A DNA stretch of 62,065 nt from JBCCFK01 sp965262315. Its GTDB lineage: Bacteria > Actinomycetota > Acidimicrobiia > Acidimicrobiales > UBA8592. This document shows positions 61,152 through 62,065 of this stretch, piece by piece (positions within the stretch are counted from its first letter, which is position 1; every line of letters begins with the position of its first letter). Under the pieces are notes generated by a model that saw only the letters and a program-made list of their open reading frames with translations, was not told the origin of the DNA and made no database searches. The translations under genes and the position numbers were made by a program. The DNA lies in contig CBDHFJ010000125.1 in the NCBI GenBank assembly GCA_965262315.1, forward strand, positions 1 through 62,065. The letters are read 5' to 3'.

Positions 61152-61209
61152 GACGAGAAGGTGACGAACAGTCGAAGACTGACCCTTGTGTGAACACGAC
61201 GTGAACCAC
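61152..61209 (-). promoter_or_regulatory. PHO-box-like direct repeats upstream of phoX2
   Basis: On the minus strand GTTCACGTCGT, GTTCACACAAG and GGTCAGTCTTC (cores on plus at 61203, 61192, 61181, spacing 11 and 11). A weaker second block with GTCA cores lies at 61163 and 61152. This matches the direct-repeat-unit layout before pstS. The TAGCTT element shared with phoX1 lies at 61112-61117, 35 bases downstream. Confidence 0.7.
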
Positions 61210-61342
61210 AACAGTGCAGGAGGTGGCGCGCGATCGAGGTCATGATGGCCGAGGAGTGGCTCGGAAACGCCGAATCGAGCGGCCGGCCCGGCGCCTCAGC
61301 CGCAGCCGCAGCGGAACACGCGTTCCACTCCGGAGCACACCG

Positions 61343-62065
61343 TCAGATCCAGCGGCGGATGAACTCGTTCGGTCGCAGGACGTGGCTGAGCAGGTAGCCC
61401 TGACCCTTCAAGCAGCCGATCTCGAGGAGTTCGTCGAGCTGGTCGACGTTGTCGATGCCCTCGGCCACCACGTCGAGATCGAGCGCCCGACCCAGGGCAA
61501 CGATCGCCTCGACGATCGCCGAGTCCCGCGGGTCGAGGCCGAGGCCGATCACGAACGAGCGGTCGATCTTGAGCATGTCGACCGGAAGTCGCTTCAGCAG
61601 CGCCAGCGAGGACGCTGCGGTCCCGAAGTCGTCGACCGAGATCTTGACCCCGATCTCGCGCAGGCGTTCGAGCTGCTTGACGCTCTCGTGCATGTGGTCG
61701 GTCAGTGTGGACTCCGACAGCTCCAGACAGAGCACTGCCGGGTCGAGCTTGGTGTCCGCGAGGATCTCCTCGACCGCGGGCGCGAGCGTGGGCTGCGCCA
61801 TCTGCTTGGCGGAGATGTTGACCCGCAGCGTGAAGTCGTCGAGGTCCCGAGTACGCATCCAACCGGAGACCAGCTCGCACGACCGGCGCATGACCTCGGT
61901 CCCCAGCCGGATCAACAGACCAGACTCCTCGGCCAGTCCGATGAACTCGGCAGCGGGGATGAGGCCTCGCTCGGGATGCTGCCAGCGCACCAGCGCCTCG
62001 GCGCCGACGACCAGCTCGGTCTGGAGGTCGAACTCGGGAAGGAAGTGGACTTCCATCTCCCCGTT
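61343..62065 (-). CDS. EAL-domain cyclic-di-GMP phosphodiesterase, C-terminal part (partial)
   Basis: The frame is open through the right edge, reading NGEMEVHFLPEF, so at least ~240 residues of an EAL domain are present and the N-terminus (possibly GGDEF or sensors) is outside. Conserved sites: GAEALVRW (EAL glutamate), LRVNISAKQ, ELSEST, VDDFGTAASSL, LKIDRSFV, VAEGID and GQGYLLS. These are the metal- and substrate-binding residues of active enzymes, so c-di-GMP hydrolysis is likely. Confidence 0.92.
   Translation of the reverse strand, partial: NGEMEVHFLPEFDLQTELVVGAEALVRWQHPERGLIPAAEFIGLAEESGLLIRLGTEVMRRSCELVSGWMRTRDLDDFTLRVNISAKQMAQPTLAPAVEEILADTKLDPAVLCLELSESTLTDHMHESVKQLERLREIGVKISVDDFGTAASSLALLKRLPVDMLKIDRSFVIGLGLDPRDSAIVEAIVALGRALDLDVVAEGIDNVDQLDELLEIGCLKGQGYLLSHVLRPNEFIRRWI

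Noticed and set aside
60938..61209. Longer phoX2 start at 61209
   Set aside because: The extra 47 residues show no signal character, run through the PHO-like repeats, and would bury the Tat signal; ATG 61068 matches the paralog.

Overview
The window joins DNA from two organisms. Bases 1 to about 8,399 look alphaproteobacterial (Hyphomicrobiales-like): the end of rsmB, a heparinase II/III-family gene, xerD, and a run of hyuA, hyuB, an L-threonine aldolase-like gene and the first third of a class I/II aminotransferase. From about 8,400 to the end the sequence is a GC-richer actinobacterium, most likely of class Acidimicrobiia. Evidence for that is two WhiB proteins, the UPF0182/YlbL-PDZ/DUF2342 gene set, a SigE-RseA-HtrA-Tat type stress cluster, actinobacterial PHO boxes, many GTG starts and many 4-base ATGA/GTGA gene overlaps. 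At the joint an aminotransferase without its C-terminus meets an ABC ATPase without its N-terminus and Walker A. A chimeric assembly is far more likely than a natural transfer.

Layout of the actinobacterial part. 8.4-10.2 kb: an ABC-2 type ATPase/permease pair ending in a 35-bp tandem repeat array. 10.4-17.6 kb: an oligopeptide/nickel-type ABC importer (lipoprotein, two permeases, two ATPases) and a small membrane protein. 17.6-21.2 kb: a heterodimeric ABC exporter. 21.2-26.8 kb: UPF0182, a PDZ/Lon-like protease, a small membrane protein and a HEAT-repeat protein. 26.8-28.7 kb: a coupled operon of moaE, a 44-aa ORF made of two identical 21-aa repeats, a 59-aa membrane protein and mreB. 28.7-34.6 kb: an HtrA-like protein without its catalytic triad, a membrane-anchored SDR, a DUF2342 metalloprotease, an MFS protein and a Nudix hydrolase.

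34.6-45.4 kb is a phosphate island on the minus strand: pstS, pstC, pstA, pstB, phoU, a SenX3/PhoR-like kinase and a RegX3/PhoB-like regulator. A Nudix gene and ppk1 lie just upstream. PstS is a single lipoprotein carrying two nearly identical phosphate-binding domains, and a four-unit PHO box precedes it. Two tandem Tat-exported PhoX alkaline phosphatases at 57-61 kb, the second with its own PHO-box-like repeats, complete the theme: release phosphate outside, bind and import it, store it as polyphosphate.

45.4-49.6 kb is an envelope-stress cluster (active HtrA, WhiB, a Cys-less anti-sigma factor, an ECF sigma factor, TatA, a second WhiB). 49.9-56.8 kb pairs a VWA protein with a MoxR-type AAA ATPase, and between them lie a glycoside hydrolase family 1-like protein lacking both catalytic glutamates, a 53-bp tandem array, and a membrane-anchored protein built of 64-residue repeats. 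The window ends inside an EAL-domain gene.

The most unusual thread is recent tandem duplication at every scale: 35-, 53-, 63-, 65-, 192- and 957-bp units. Two of these copied overlapping stop/start junctions and so made short ORFs translationally coupled between the neighbouring genes.
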